Origin: Hymenobacter cavernae
GTDB lineage: Bacteria; Bacteroidota; Bacteroidia; Cytophagales; Hymenobacteraceae
Direction of reading: 5' to 3'
Length of the DNA stretch: 64,000 nt
Assembly (NCBI RefSeq): GCF_014641455.1
Contig: NZ_BMHT01000004.1
Coordinates: forward strand, 366,223 to 430,222
Both the position numbers and the translations under genes were made by a program. Positions 7,858-16,593 of the stretch are shown piece after piece (position 1 is the first letter of the stretch; every line of letters begins with the position of its first letter). The notes below the pieces were generated by a model. The model saw only the letters and a program-made list of their open reading frames with translations. It searched no databases and had not been told where the DNA came from.

Positions 7858-8460
7858 TTATTCGCCCGACTTGAATTGAATCGACTGCCCGTCGGGTAAG
7901 CCTTTGATTTTCTGGTAGAAATCAGCCAGCCAAGCTAGGCGCTCGGCGTTAGGTACCGCCTTGAGGCTGGTCTTTGTCTTGTCCTTGGTTGCAATACAAG
8001 CCGGCGGATAAAGCCTTAACAACTGCCCAGGCTGAAGCACCCCGCCACCTTGCTGGAACGTGCGCAACGGCTGCATACCCAGGGCATCGACCGGAAATTT
8101 TTCCACGCCAAACAGGAAGTGCTTGAAGTCGACTTCCAGGTCGGCTAGCTCGCCGGTTTCGGTATCGAGGAAGAACACGGCATCTTGGCGCAGCAGGAAC
8201 TGGTTGCCAAGGCAATCCTGCGCAAACGGAATATCCGACCGCTCTACAGTGTCGTAGGTGCGCCAAAAGGCATTTGGGCCGTGCCAAACTTCTTCGAGCG
8301 AATGCCAGGCCGGCACGCCGCCGCAGCCCCGAATGTGCAGGCCGCCGAAGTAGGCGACCACACCATTTTGCTTACGCAGAAAATCTTGGAGGTAGGAGGG
8401 AAGCAGAGCGAGGGTCGTGGCGTTGGTGATAGGTGCGCCCGTGAACAGAATTCCAATCAT
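7858..8460 (-). CDS. SMI1/KNR4 (SUKH) family protein
   Basis: A 200-residue soluble protein starting MIGILFTGAP at 8460. The longer upstream frame (to 8571) would run through the terminator of the neighbouring ald gene and is rejected. The middle resembles a SUKH-1 domain: LPSYLQDFLRKQNGVVAYFGGLHIRG, the HSLEEVWHGPNAF segment, and DIPFAQDCLGNQFLLRQ leading to VFFLDTETGEL. SUKH proteins are often immunity factors against contact-dependent toxins but also serve as general adaptor domains. No toxin gene is adjacent; the partner here is the membrane sulfatase, one base downstream. A TACTTTG-like promoter element lies near 8496 on the minus strand. Confidence 0.8.
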   Translation of the reverse strand: MIGILFTGAPITNATTLALLPSYLQDFLRKQNGVVAYFGGLHIRGCGGVPAWHSLEEVWHGPNAFWRTYDTVERSDIPFAQDCLGNQFLLRQDAVFFLDTETGELADLEVDFKHFLFGVEKFPVDALGMQPLRTFQQGGGVLQPGQLLRLYPPACIATKDKTKTSLKAVPNAERLAWLADFYQKIKGLPDGQSIQFKSGE

Positions 8461-8533
8461 GTAATCAAATCCAGCATGGAGCTGGCTGCGGATCAAAGTA
8501 AAAGCCGAAACGACGTTATTTCGGCAAAAGAAG

Positions 8534-8568
8534 AAAAGCCTTCCCAACCTAGCGTCGGGAAGGCTTTT
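8534..8568 (-). terminator. Intrinsic terminator of the alanine dehydrogenase gene
   Basis: A 12-bp perfect stem (AAAAGCCTTCCC at 8534-8545 and GGGAAGGCTTTT at 8557-8568) with T-rich sequence beyond it on the minus strand, 19 bases past the ald stop. Confidence 0.88.
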
Positions 8569-8586
8569 CACAAAATTAATCTAAAC

Positions 8587-9714
8587 CTAGACGTGGGCCG
8601 GCTCTAATACTGAATCCACGCTAACGAGCGGCAGATTCCAGGCTTCCGCCACGCCTTTGTAGACGACCTCGCCGTTTACCACGTTCAGGCCGAGGCGCAG
8701 ATCGGAGTTCTGGCGGCAGGCTTCCTGCCAACCTAGGTTGGCTATTTTTACGGCGTAAGGCAGCGTGGCGTTGGTCAGGGCCAGGGTGCTAGTGTAGGGC
8801 ACCGCGCCGGGCATGTTGGCCACGCAATAGTGCACAATATCGTCGATGATGAAGGTCGGATCTTCGTGGGTGGTGGGCTTGCAGGTTTCGATGCAACCGC
8901 CCTGGTCCACAGCTACGTCGACGAGCACCGTGCCGGCCTTCATTGTCTTGAGCATGTCGCGGGTGATGAGGTGCGGCGCTTTCGCGCCCGGAATCAGCAC
9001 GGCGCCCACGATGAGGTCGGCGGTTTTGATGGCTTCGCGGATGTTGTACTCGTTGGAGTACACCGTCACCACGTTTTTGGGCATGATGTCGTCCAGCTCG
9101 CGCAAACGGTTCAGGCTGATATCCATGATGGTCACCTGTGCACCTAGGCCGGCCGCAACTTTCGCCGCCTGCGTACCCACGATGCCGCCACCCAGCACGA
9201 GTACGTGCGCAGGCTTCACGCCGGGCACACCGCCGAGCAGAATGCCACGGCCTTTCAGCGGTTTCTCCAGGTACTTAGCGCCTTCCTGCGGCGCCATGCG
9301 ACCAGCTACTTCGCTCATCGGCACCAGCAGCGGCAGCGAGCGGTCGGCGCGCTCCACGGTTTCGTAGGCGAGGCAGGTTGCCTTGCGCTCGATCATGGCG
9401 TGGGTCAGCTCCTCGCTCGAAGCAAAGTGGAAGTACGTAAACAGCAATTGGCCTTCCCGGATCAGCGCGTATTCTTCCTGAATCGGCTCCTTCACCTTGA
9501 TGATCATCTCCGCCTGCGCGTACACGTCAGCGATGGTCGGCAGCACCACGGCGCCAGCTTGCTCATACTCAGCATCCTGGAAGCCGCTACCTACGCCAGC
9601 CGAAGCCTGCACGTACACGGTGTGATGATGCTTACGCAGCTCCGCGACGCCTGCGGGTGTCAGGCCTACGCGGTTTTCGTTATTCTTAATTTCTTTCGGA
9701 ACGCCGATAATCAT
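8587..9714 (-). CDS. ald: Alanine dehydrogenase
   Basis: A 375-residue cytoplasmic NAD-dependent enzyme that interconverts L-alanine with pyruvate and ammonia. It has the classic start MIIGVPKEIKNNENRVGL with the substrate-binding Arg, the catalytic Lys in IIKVKEP (about residue 74), the catalytic His in FTYFHFAS (about 95), the NAD-binding VLGGGIVGTQAAKVAAGLGA (about 172-192) and the conserved VDVAVDQGGCIET and NMPGAVPYTSTLALTN segments. Length and motif spacing fit the family exactly. It is monocistronic, with its own promoter (9762-9769) and terminator (8534-8568). Confidence 0.97.
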   Translation of the reverse strand: MIIGVPKEIKNNENRVGLTPAGVAELRKHHHTVYVQASAGVGSGFQDAEYEQAGAVVLPTIADVYAQAEMIIKVKEPIQEEYALIREGQLLFTYFHFASSEELTHAMIERKATCLAYETVERADRSLPLLVPMSEVAGRMAPQEGAKYLEKPLKGRGILLGGVPGVKPAHVLVLGGGIVGTQAAKVAAGLGAQVTIMDISLNRLRELDDIMPKNVVTVYSNEYNIREAIKTADLIVGAVLIPGAKAPHLITRDMLKTMKAGTVLVDVAVDQGGCIETCKPTTHEDPTFIIDDIVHYCVANMPGAVPYTSTLALTNATLPYAVKIANLGWQEACRQNSDLRLGLNVVNGEVVYKGVAEAWNLPLVSVDSVLEPAHV

Positions 9715-10065
9715 GGTGAAGGGAGGAATAAAGGAGAAAACTACGGGTGGAAAAACGGCCGCAAAGATACGATATATAGACGATGCACGAAGCCTGCGCT
9801 TCGCGCTTCATTGAACGCTAAATGTTGCGCGCCGCCTTTTGGTTCGTCATAACAATAAACTGTGCAACGATACGCGAAACGCAGGCTGCGTGCTGCATCT
9901 TGATCAACTCAAGTTGCGGAGCTGTAAGCTAGCTCCAGTGGGGCGGTATATGGGTAGAACCTGGCCTGTAAAAAACGACCTAGCCCCAGCAGGGCGCCAC
10001 CTAGGTTCTAATGACCGGTGCCACTCCGCTGGGGCCAGACTCAGATAGTCAGCAACCTAGGTTGT
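9715..10065. other. Gene-free stretch (351 bp) with two hairpin elements
   Basis: Beside the ald promoter it holds an inverted repeat (9785-9805 against 9873-9893, 19 of 21 paired) and an imperfect hairpin at about 9978-10037 built from CCCCAGC and GCTGGGG arms, with ACCTAGGT at 9999-10006 and again at 10055-10062. No coding frame looks real here. Confidence 0.7.
9762..9769 (-). promoter_or_regulatory. Promoter -7 element of ald (TATCTTTG on minus strand)
   Basis: CAAAGATA on the plus strand is TATCTTTG on the minus strand, a full TAnnTTTG match, giving a leader of roughly 40 bases before the ATG at 9714. No clear -33 TTG was seen. Confidence 0.6.
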
Positions 10066-10848
10066 CTACTTAAACGGAACCGCTGAGCCGCTTTCCTTCA
10101 CCATGCTGGCCGCGTTCAGGTCGCGTACTACGTTGGCCTGAAGCGTCACTTTGGCGTCGCCGCTCAGGTCATTGGAGCTCATCGTCACGACTTCCAGCGA
10201 CTGACCGGCTTGCCGGGGCGCGTAGATCAACTCGACGGGTGCGCTTTGGCCGGGCTTAATGGGCTGTGGCGTAGCCTTGTAGCCTACGCAGTTGCACGAC
10301 GAAGACAGCATGCCCAGGACCAAATCCTGCTTGCCGGTGTTCTGCACCGCGAAGCGGGCAATGCTCTGCTGCCCAACTTCCATCTTGCCGAAGTCGTGCG
10401 AGGTAGTGTTCAGCTTCGCGTGGGGCGACTGGGCCAGCTGGGCGGGCGTGAGTTTGCTCTTCAACTCGTCTTTGCCGAGCACGGTGCCTTTGATGCTGAG
10501 CACGGTGCTGGGCGTAGCCGCGTTGCTGGTCACGGTCACAGTTTTGTTGAACACGCCGGGCCGGCCGGCGCTGCTGTACACGGCCTTCACCATGCCCGAT
10601 TTGCCGGGCAGCACGGGCGTCTTGGTCCAGTCGGGCGTGGTGCAGCCGCACGACGCCTGCACGTTGGCAATGACGATGGGCTGAGTGCCGGTATTTTTAA
10701 ACTTGAATTCGTAGCTGGCCATCGTGCCTTCGGCGACGTTGCTGAAGTCGTGCGCGTCTTTTTCAAACGTCATAATGCCCTGGGCACTAGCGCCGAAGCC
10801 GGTGAGCAGCAGCCCGAGCCCAAACAAAAGCGAGACAAAGTTTTTCAT
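10066..10848 (-). CDS. DUF1573 domain-containing exported protein
   Basis: A 260-residue secreted protein. The start at 10848 (MKNFVSLLFGLGLLLTGFGASAQ) gives a clean signal peptide; the longer frame to 10935 adds an unlikely leader. Two DUF1573 (ASH-like, immunoglobulin fold) repeats follow: the first around MTFEKDAHDFSNVAEG with the Cys-rich VQASCGCTTPDWTKTP, the second around TTSHDFGKMEVGQQ with LSSSCNCVGYKATP. Such proteins are very common in Bacteroidota, are probably periplasmic or surface-attached, and have no known activity. The paired CGC and CNC motifs are typical. It is divergent from the E1 gene. Confidence 0.92.
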   Translation of the reverse strand: MKNFVSLLFGLGLLLTGFGASAQGIMTFEKDAHDFSNVAEGTMASYEFKFKNTGTQPIVIANVQASCGCTTPDWTKTPVLPGKSGMVKAVYSSAGRPGVFNKTVTVTSNAATPSTVLSIKGTVLGKDELKSKLTPAQLAQSPHAKLNTTSHDFGKMEVGQQSIARFAVQNTGKQDLVLGMLSSSCNCVGYKATPQPIKPGQSAPVELIYAPRQAGQSLEVVTMSSNDLSGDAKVTLQANVVRDLNAASMVKESGSAVPFK

Positions 10849-11223
10849 AGAGTGAAGCGTACAGGTTTTAGGATTTCGGTTCTGAAAAGGTAAGCCGGTG
10901 CAGCCAGAGCTATACAAATTAAACGAATAATACACGAAGCCTGTAATCTATCAAGACACTGCCAAGGCTAGCCCACCAAATTACGCGAGCTACTTTGTAG
11001 CCTTTGCATAATAATCCGATGGATTCAGGGCGTATTCTTCTTCAATTTTAGTGGTTACTGCCACAGTACCACAAAGATATACAAAAACGTTTCCGCTGCG
11101 TATGGCAGGCTAGGTAGGCGCTTGCCGGGCGTCGTTTTCAAAATCCGTACTTTTGCCCCGAGTTTGCAGCCTAGGCGTCCCTGATTCGTTTCAGTTGCTT
11201 GTTGTCCACCCGTTTTGTTTTCT
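10849..11223. other. Divergent intergenic region (375 bp)
   Basis: Lies between the divergently read DUF1573 gene and the E1 gene. It carries the E1 promoter at 11148-11155. No promoter for the DUF1573 gene could be fixed, and no coding frame looks real. Confidence 0.5.
11148..11155 (+). promoter_or_regulatory. Promoter -7 element of the E1 gene (TACTTTTG)
   Basis: A full TAnnTTTG match with a TTG at 11122-11124 as possible -33 element (spacing 23). The predicted leader is about 60 bases. Confidence 0.55.
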
Positions 11224-13638
11224 ATGTCTACTGTCGAATCGGCGCTGGCTCCGGCCATTGCCCTGAGCAAAGAAGAGTTGCTACGTGATTACCGCCTAGG
11301 TTGGGAAAGCCGACAGGCTTCGCTGGCCGGCCGCAAGGAGGTATTTATGGGCAAAGCCAAGTTTGGCATTTTCGGCGACGGCAAAGAGCTGCCTCAATTG
11401 GCCATGGCGCGCGTTTTTCAGGCGGGCGACTTCCGCTCGGGCTACTACCGCGACCAAACCTTTATGCTCGCGGCCGGCGAGCTGAACTTACAGCAATACT
11501 TCGCCCAGCTCTACGCCCACACCGACGTAGAAGCGGACCCCGCCACCGGTGGCCGCTGCATGAACGGCCACTACGCCACCCGGCTGCTCGACGAGGATGG
11601 CAACTTCAAGCCCCAGACGTCGAGCAAGAATTCCAGCGCCGACATTTCGCCCACGGCCGCCCAAATGCCGCGCTTGGTGGGGCTGGCGTACGCCTCGAAG
11701 CTGTACCGCCAGAACCCGGAGCTGCACGCCTTTACTGATTTTTCGGTGAATGGCAACGAGGTGGCTTTCGGTACTATTGGTAACGCCAGCACCTCGGAAG
11801 GCATGTTTTTCGAGGCCATCAATGCCGCCGGTGTGCTCCAGATTCCGATGCTCGTGTCGGTGTGGGACGATCATTACGGCATCTCAGTACCTGCTGAATA
11901 CCAGACCACCAAGCAGAGTATCAGTGAGATACTGGCCGGTTTCCAGCGCAACGGACCCGGCGAGCAGGGCTTCGAGATTTTCGTGGTGAAAGGCTGGGAC
12001 TACCCGGCGCTGCTCGAAACCTACCAGCGTGCCGCCGACGTGTGCCGCCGCGAGCATGTGCCGGTGCTGATTCACGTTACGGAAGTAACGCAGCCGCAGG
12101 GCCACTCGACCTCCGGCTCGCACGAGCGTTATAAAAACAAAGAGCGCCTAGCCTGGGAGCAGGAACACGACTGCCTGCGCAAGATGCGCCAGTGGCTGCT
12201 CAAGGAAGGCTACGCCACGCCCGAGGAGCTGTTTCGGATAGAAGATGAAGCGCTGGACGCAGTTAAAAAAGCGCGCACTGCTTCGTGGCAGGCGTTCTTC
12301 AACCCGATTCAGCAGGAGCGCGAGGAGCTAAGTCAGCTGCTGGAAAAGCTGGCTAAGGAAGCCGAGAAGCCCCACAACCTCCACAAGTCGATTGAGCACC
12401 TGAAGCAGAACCCCACCGCCCTCCGCGCCGACATCATCCGGACGGCGCGCCGGGCGTTGCGGCAGGTCCGCGGGCAGCGCATCGGTGCGCGGCGGGAGCT
12501 GCAACAGTGGCTGGAGCAGGCCACGGCCGAAAACGCCGACCGCTACAATTCTTACCTATATAGCCAGAGCGAGCAGGCCGCCTTGAACATCACGGAGGTG
12601 AAAGCCGAGTTTGCGCCCAATGCTCCGCAGGTAGACGCCCGTGAGGTGCTGCAAGCCTGCTTCGACGCCAACTTCCGCCGCGACCCTACCATCTTCGCCA
12701 TCGGGGAGGACGTGGGGCAGATTGGGGACGTAAACCAAGCCTTTGCCGGTTTGCAGGCCAAGTTCGGCGAGCTGCGCGTGACGGATACTGGTATTCGCGA
12801 ATGCACCATCGTGGGGCAGGGCATCGGGGCGGCGCTGCGCGGACTGCGGCCGATTACGGAGATTCAGTACCTAGATTATCTCCTTTATGCCATCCAGATT
12901 CTGTCCGACGACCTAGCTACGCTGCAATACCGCACCAAAGGTGGGCAAAAGGCGCCCCTTATTGTGCGCACGCGCGGCCACCGCTTGGAAGGCGTGTGGC
13001 ACGCGGGCTCACCGATGGGAATGATCCTGAACAGCTTGCGGGGCATGCACGTCTGCGTGCCGCGCAACATGACGCAGGCAGCGGGCTTCTACAACACGTT
13101 GCTTCGCTCTGATGAGCCGGCCCTGGTTATTGAATGCCTTAATGGCTATCGCCTCAAGGAAACCATTCCGCAGAACGTTGGAGAATTCACGGTGCCGCTC
13201 GGCGTGCCGGAAGTGCTGCTGGAAGGCACCGATGTGACGATTGTCACCTACGGCTCAATGTGCCGCATTGTGCTGGATGCCGCCCGGCAGCTCGCCAAAG
13301 TCGGCATCTCGGTTGAAGTAGTTGACGTGCAGACGCTTTTGCCCTTCGACACCGACCAGTTGATTACTGACAGCATCCGCAAAACCAACCGGGTGCTGTT
13401 CACCGACGAAGACGTGCCCGGGGGGGGCACGGCCTACATGCTTCAGCAGGTGCTCGACGGGCAGCAGGCCTACCGCTACCTCGACGCGCAGCCCCGCTGC
13501 CTCGCCGCGCAGCCCCATCGCCCACCCTACGGCACCGACGGCGACTACTTCAGCAAGCCCAACGCCGAGGACGTATTCGACACGGTGTATGAGCTGATGA
13601 GCGAAGCCGACCCGAAGCGCTTTCCTGCTATTTACTAG
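11224..13638 (+). CDS. 2-oxoacid dehydrogenase E1, fused alpha and beta subunits
   Basis: An 804-residue thiamine-diphosphate enzyme in which E1-alpha (about 1-400) and E1-beta (about 470-804) are joined in one chain. It would decarboxylate branched-chain 2-oxoacids or a related 2-oxoacid as part of the lipoamide complex. The alpha half shows the substrate-entry segment FRSGYYRDQTFMLA and the TPP/Mg site TIGNASTSEGMFFEAINAA. The beta half shows IGEDVGQIGDVNQAF, TDTGIRECTIVGQGIGAAL, the RTRGHRLEGVWHAGSPMG loop and FTDEDVPGGG. The Glu and His expected for the beta subunit are present. Such fusions are usual in Bacteroidota. The ATG at 11224 is chosen over the in-frame TTG at 11215. No E2 or E3 gene lies next to it. 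Strict pyruvate specificity cannot be excluded. Confidence 0.94.
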   Translation: MSTVESALAPAIALSKEELLRDYRLGWESRQASLAGRKEVFMGKAKFGIFGDGKELPQLAMARVFQAGDFRSGYYRDQTFMLAAGELNLQQYFAQLYAHTDVEADPATGGRCMNGHYATRLLDEDGNFKPQTSSKNSSADISPTAAQMPRLVGLAYASKLYRQNPELHAFTDFSVNGNEVAFGTIGNASTSEGMFFEAINAAGVLQIPMLVSVWDDHYGISVPAEYQTTKQSISEILAGFQRNGPGEQGFEIFVVKGWDYPALLETYQRAADVCRREHVPVLIHVTEVTQPQGHSTSGSHERYKNKERLAWEQEHDCLRKMRQWLLKEGYATPEELFRIEDEALDAVKKARTASWQAFFNPIQQEREELSQLLEKLAKEAEKPHNLHKSIEHLKQNPTALRADIIRTARRALRQVRGQRIGARRELQQWLEQATAENADRYNSYLYSQSEQAALNITEVKAEFAPNAPQVDAREVLQACFDANFRRDPTIFAIGEDVGQIGDVNQAFAGLQAKFGELRVTDTGIRECTIVGQGIGAALRGLRPITEIQYLDYLLYAIQILSDDLATLQYRTKGGQKAPLIVRTRGHRLEGVWHAGSPMGMILNSLRGMHVCVPRNMTQAAGFYNTLLRSDEPALVIECLNGYRLKETIPQNVGEFTVPLGVPEVLLEGTDVTIVTYGSMCRIVLDAARQLAKVGISVEVVDVQTLLPFDTDQLITDSIRKTNRVLFTDEDVPGGGTAYMLQQVLDGQQAYRYLDAQPRCLAAQPHRPPYGTDGDYFSKPNAEDVFDTVYELMSEADPKRFPAIY

Positions 13639-13652
13639 GGCATTAGCAGCAA

Positions 13653-13688
13653 AAAGCCCGCTCAGACACTGCTGTCTGAGCGGGCTTT
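13653..13688. terminator. Bidirectional intrinsic terminator
   Basis: A perfect 16-bp stem (13653-13668 with 13673-13688) with a four-base loop, containing GCCCGCTCAGACA. It separates the convergent E1 (+) and lipoprotein (-) genes. Confidence 0.93.
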
Positions 13689-13721
13689 CGTTTGGGGAAA
13701 TGAAACCTAGGTTGGTTCGGA

Positions 13722-14270
13722 TTAGAACTGAATCGGGTCGGTAAGAATGGTGTTGCTCTCGTGCAGCGCCCGGTCTACGATGCTAACTTTATAGCGTACT
13801 TTCGAGCCGGTCGGGAAAGTTCCAGCGAAGACTTCTTGACTGAGTGTTAACTCGCCTTTGAGCGGTTCGGCCCGCCCGCTTGTGTTAAGCAGCGGATAGC
13901 GACTATCATAAGGAATGCCATTCAGGATGGTGTCTTTGTACTCGCCATTACGCAGAATCTGAGCTTGAAAGAAGTAATTGTTGTAAAAGCGATTGGCGGT
14001 ACCATCTGTGTTTTTCTCCTGGTAAGGCGAATTTGTTTCGTCATTGCTCAGACCTAGGTCACCGTCGCCATCCTTAAAAGAAATGGTCACCTTCACGCTG
14101 TCGAAGGTGCCACTACCCGTTACGTAGCGCTCTTTGGTAATACGCTTAAAATCAATGCTGGGCGTGTCGGAGTAATCGGGAGCGGTGATGCAGGACGAAA
14201 CAGTAAGGCTCGCCAGCAGCACCAGAAAAGCCAGCCCCAACAGCCGCAATGGAGTAGAAAAGTTGGTCAT
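13722..14270 (-). CDS. Hypothetical lipoprotein
   Basis: A 182-residue lipoprotein that starts at 14270, which places a standard signal peptide (MTNFSTPLRLLGLAFLVLLASL) before the lipobox LTVSSC. The mature part has an early FDSVKVTISFKDGDGDLGLS segment, with an acidic DGDGDLG motif that recurs in Bacteroidota lipoproteins and may bind calcium, then mostly beta-strand-like sequence ending in KVRYKVSIVDRALHESN. No enzyme motif is seen. It stands alone between two convergent or divergent neighbours. Function unknown. Confidence 0.8.
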   Translation of the reverse strand: MTNFSTPLRLLGLAFLVLLASLTVSSCITAPDYSDTPSIDFKRITKERYVTGSGTFDSVKVTISFKDGDGDLGLSNDETNSPYQEKNTDGTANRFYNNYFFQAQILRNGEYKDTILNGIPYDSRYPLLNTSGRAEPLKGELTLSQEVFAGTFPTGSKVRYKVSIVDRALHESNTILTDPIQF

Positions 14271-14384
14271 ATCACGTAGAAAAAAGCAGCCGCCAACCCG
14301 TTGGCTGAACAGCCTGAATATACAGCTTCTCAACGAAGAGTCGGGCTATTTGTTATATCGAACCGCTAACTGAATCGTGTTGTA

Positions 14385-15386
14385 ATGAGTTTCCGCGACG
14401 CCTACCTACGGCAGCTACCGTACCTGACGGCTGCTGATTTTGAACAAACCGCGTTGGCGCTGTTCCGGCATCAGGCGGCGCATTGCCCACCCTATACCGA
14501 ATACCTAGGTTTGCTGGGCCGTGACCCGCAGACGGTGCAGCAGCTCACCGATATTCCGTTTCTGCCTATCGAGTTTTTCAAAACCCACGAGGTACGCACC
14601 GAGCCGGCCGAATGGGAGCCGCAGGAAGTGTTTCTGAGCAGCGGCACGACCATGCAGCAGCGCAGCCGACACTTGCTGCGCGACCCGCAGCTGTACCGCC
14701 AAAATGCCGCCCGCATCTTCGAGCAGACCTACAGCCCGGTGCGCGAGTGGACATTTCTGGCGTTGCTGCCTTCTTACCTCGAACAAGGCCAATCGTCGTT
14801 GGTAGCAATGGTCGATTATTTTGCCAAGGAATCCGGCCAAACGCAGCCTGCGTTTTTCCTGCACGACCATGCCGCGCTGCTGCAAGCGTTAGGGGAAGCG
14901 AAAAACCTAGGTCGTCACGTCATGCTTATTGGCGTAACATACGCGCTGCTCGACCTGGCTGCCGAATACGGCCCGGCGCCTGAGCTGCAACATCTTACAG
15001 TGCTGGAAACCGGCGGCATGAAGGGCCGCCGCCGCGAAATGATTCGAGAGGAGTTGCACGCGGAGCTGAAGCTAGCTTTTGGCCCCGCCGGCATCCACTC
15101 CGAGTATGGCATGACGGAATTGCTTTCGCAGGCTTACAGCCTCGGCGACGGCCGTTTTCATCAGCCCGTGCCGCTGCGCATTCTGCTGCGCGACCCGTCC
15201 GATCCGTTCTCCGTCTCCACTACCCGCCCCGACGGCGCCATCAACGTCATCGACCTGGCGAACATTGATTCATGCGCTTTCATTGAAACGAAGGACCTAG
15301 CTCGCCAGCATCCGGATGGTTCGTTTGAGGTGCTGGGGAGGATGGATAACTCGGACGTGCGCGGCTGTAATCAGCTGATAGCTTGA
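14385..15386 (+). CDS. LuxE-like acyl-protein synthetase / acyltransferase
   Basis: A 333-residue cytoplasmic protein similar to LuxE and phenylacetate-CoA-ligase-type ANL enzymes. It would activate a carboxylate as an acyl-adenylate and transfer it to a protein or other acceptor. Visible motifs are the Ser/Thr-rich ATP loop FLSSGTTMQQRSRH (about residues 84-97), LTVLETGGMKGRRREM (about 205-220), and HSEYGMTELLSQAYS, equivalent to the ANL YGxTE motif. Bacteroidota carry such genes without any lux operon, often near O-antigen or surface-lipid genes; the substrate is unknown. A perfect terminator follows directly after its stop. Confidence 0.85.
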   Translation: MSFRDAYLRQLPYLTAADFEQTALALFRHQAAHCPPYTEYLGLLGRDPQTVQQLTDIPFLPIEFFKTHEVRTEPAEWEPQEVFLSSGTTMQQRSRHLLRDPQLYRQNAARIFEQTYSPVREWTFLALLPSYLEQGQSSLVAMVDYFAKESGQTQPAFFLHDHAALLQALGEAKNLGRHVMLIGVTYALLDLAAEYGPAPELQHLTVLETGGMKGRRREMIREELHAELKLAFGPAGIHSEYGMTELLSQAYSLGDGRFHQPVPLRILLRDPSDPFSVSTTRPDGAINVIDLANIDSCAFIETKDLARQHPDGSFEVLGRMDNSDVRGCNQLIA

Positions 15387-15387
15387 C

Positions 15388-15419
15388 AAAAAAGCCTAGG
15401 TGAGAACCTAGGCTTTTTT
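15388..15419. terminator. Bidirectional terminator built on ACCTAGGT
   Basis: A perfect 14-bp stem (A-run, GCCTAGGT at 15394-15401; ACCTAGGC at 15406-15413, T-run) with loop GAGA. It serves the convergent LuxE-like and response-regulator genes and is an example of the iterated CCTAGG palindrome used in a terminator. Confidence 0.93.
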
Positions 15420-15435
15420 GTTGGGTATATGGTTG

Positions 15436-16593
15436 TTACTTACCTGAATACGCCTTGGCGTCGGCTTCCGTAATGATGTCATCGCTCATGATAACCAAGC
15501 GCTCCACCACGTTGCGCAGCTCCCGGATGTTGCCGGTCCAGTTGAGGCTTTGCAGATATTTCAACGCGGCAGCGTCGGCTTTCTTGGGCTTGTTGCCGTA
15601 GTCGCGGGCTATGTCGTTCAGGAACTTCTGCACGAGGTCCGGAATGTCTTCGCGGCGGTCGTTGAGGGCCGGCACCTGGATCAGAATAACCGACAAGCGG
15701 TGGTACAAGTCTTCGCGGAAGTTGCGGTCGGCAATTTCCTGCACCAGGTTCTTGTTGGTGGCCGCTACCACGCGCACGTCTACCGAAATTTCCTTCTCGC
15801 CACCCACGCGGGTAATCTTGCTTTCCTGCAAGGCTCGCAGCACTTTGGCCTGCGCCGAAAGGCTCATGTCGCCGATTTCGTCGAGGAACAGCGTGCCACC
15901 GTTGGCTTGCTCGAACTTGCCGATACGCTGCTTGACAGCCGAGGTAAACGAGCCTTTTTCGTGGCCAAATAGCTCGCTTTCAATCAACTCCGACGGAATA
16001 GCCGCGCAGTTAACTTCCACCATCGGGCCGCTGGAACGGTTGCTCTGCTCGTGCAGTTGGCGGGCTACCATCTCCTTACCCGCCCCGTTCGGCCCGGTGA
16101 TGAGCACACGGGCATCAGTAGGCGCTACCTTCTCGATGGCCTTGCGCACCACACTCAGCGCGGCCGAGTTGCCGACCATCTCCGAGCTTTTGGCAATCTT
16201 CTTCTTGAGGGTTTTCGTCTCCGTCACCAGCTTGGTGCGGTCAAGGGCGTTGCGCACCGTGATGAGTAAACGGTTCAGATCCGGGGGCTTCTGGATAAAG
16301 TCGAACGCGCCTTTTTTGGTGGCATCCACGGCCGTTTCGATGCTGCCGTGCGCCGATACCATGATGAAAGCGGAATCGGGCGATATGGTTTGGGCGCGCT
16401 CCAACACTTCAAGGCCGTCCATTTTCGGCATCTTGATGTCACAGAGCACCACGTCGTACTTGTTTTTGACGAGCATATCTAGGCCCGTAGGGCCGTCCTC
16501 GGCCTGGTCTACGGCGTAGCTTTCGTACTCCAGAATCTCCTTCAGAGTATTACGAATGGCCCGTTCGTCGTCGATGATTAGAATTTTGGGCAT
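15436..16593 (-). CDS. NtrC-type response regulator lacking the DNA-binding domain
   Basis: A 385-residue protein with a receiver domain (residues 1-118; acidic pair at 8-9, phospho-acceptor D52 in LCDIKMPKMDG, K102 in IQKPP) followed by an AAA+ domain of the sigma-54 activator class (about 138-370). The Walker A is GPNGAGKE (167-174) in place of the usual GESGTGKE, Walker B is TLFLDE, and the sigma-54-contacting GAFTGA loop reads GSFTSA. The chain stops right after the AAA+ domain (ending DAKAYSGK), so the Fis-type helix-turn-helix is absent. It may act without binding DNA or work by another mechanism. No histidine kinase is adjacent. This short form is known in Cytophagales. Confidence 0.9.
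   Translation of the reverse strand: MPKILIIDDERAIRNTLKEILEYESYAVDQAEDGPTGLDMLVKNKYDVVLCDIKMPKMDGLEVLERAQTISPDSAFIMVSAHGSIETAVDATKKGAFDFIQKPPDLNRLLITVRNALDRTKLVTETKTLKKKIAKSSEMVGNSAALSVVRKAIEKVAPTDARVLITGPNGAGKEMVARQLHEQSNRSSGPMVEVNCAAIPSELIESELFGHEKGSFTSAVKQRIGKFEQANGGTLFLDEIGDMSLSAQAKVLRALQESKITRVGGEKEISVDVRVVAATNKNLVQEIADRNFREDLYHRLSVILIQVPALNDRREDIPDLVQKFLNDIARDYGNKPKKADAAALKYLQSLNWTGNIRELRNVVERLVIMSDDIITEADAKAYSGK

Noticed and set aside
8461..8571. N-terminal extension of the SUKH protein
   Set aside because: It would be translated from the terminator hairpin of the ald gene; the ATG at 8460 gives a normal family start.
14385..15386. LuxE-like gene as a sign of a luminescence operon
   Set aside because: No luxA, luxB, luxC or luxD genes are nearby; LuxE-like proteins are common in Bacteroidota without bioluminescence.
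15611..16519. 302-residue plus-strand frame antisense to the response regulator
   Set aside because: Composition is Ser/Arg-rich without motifs, and the opposite strand encodes unmistakable receiver and AAA+ domains.
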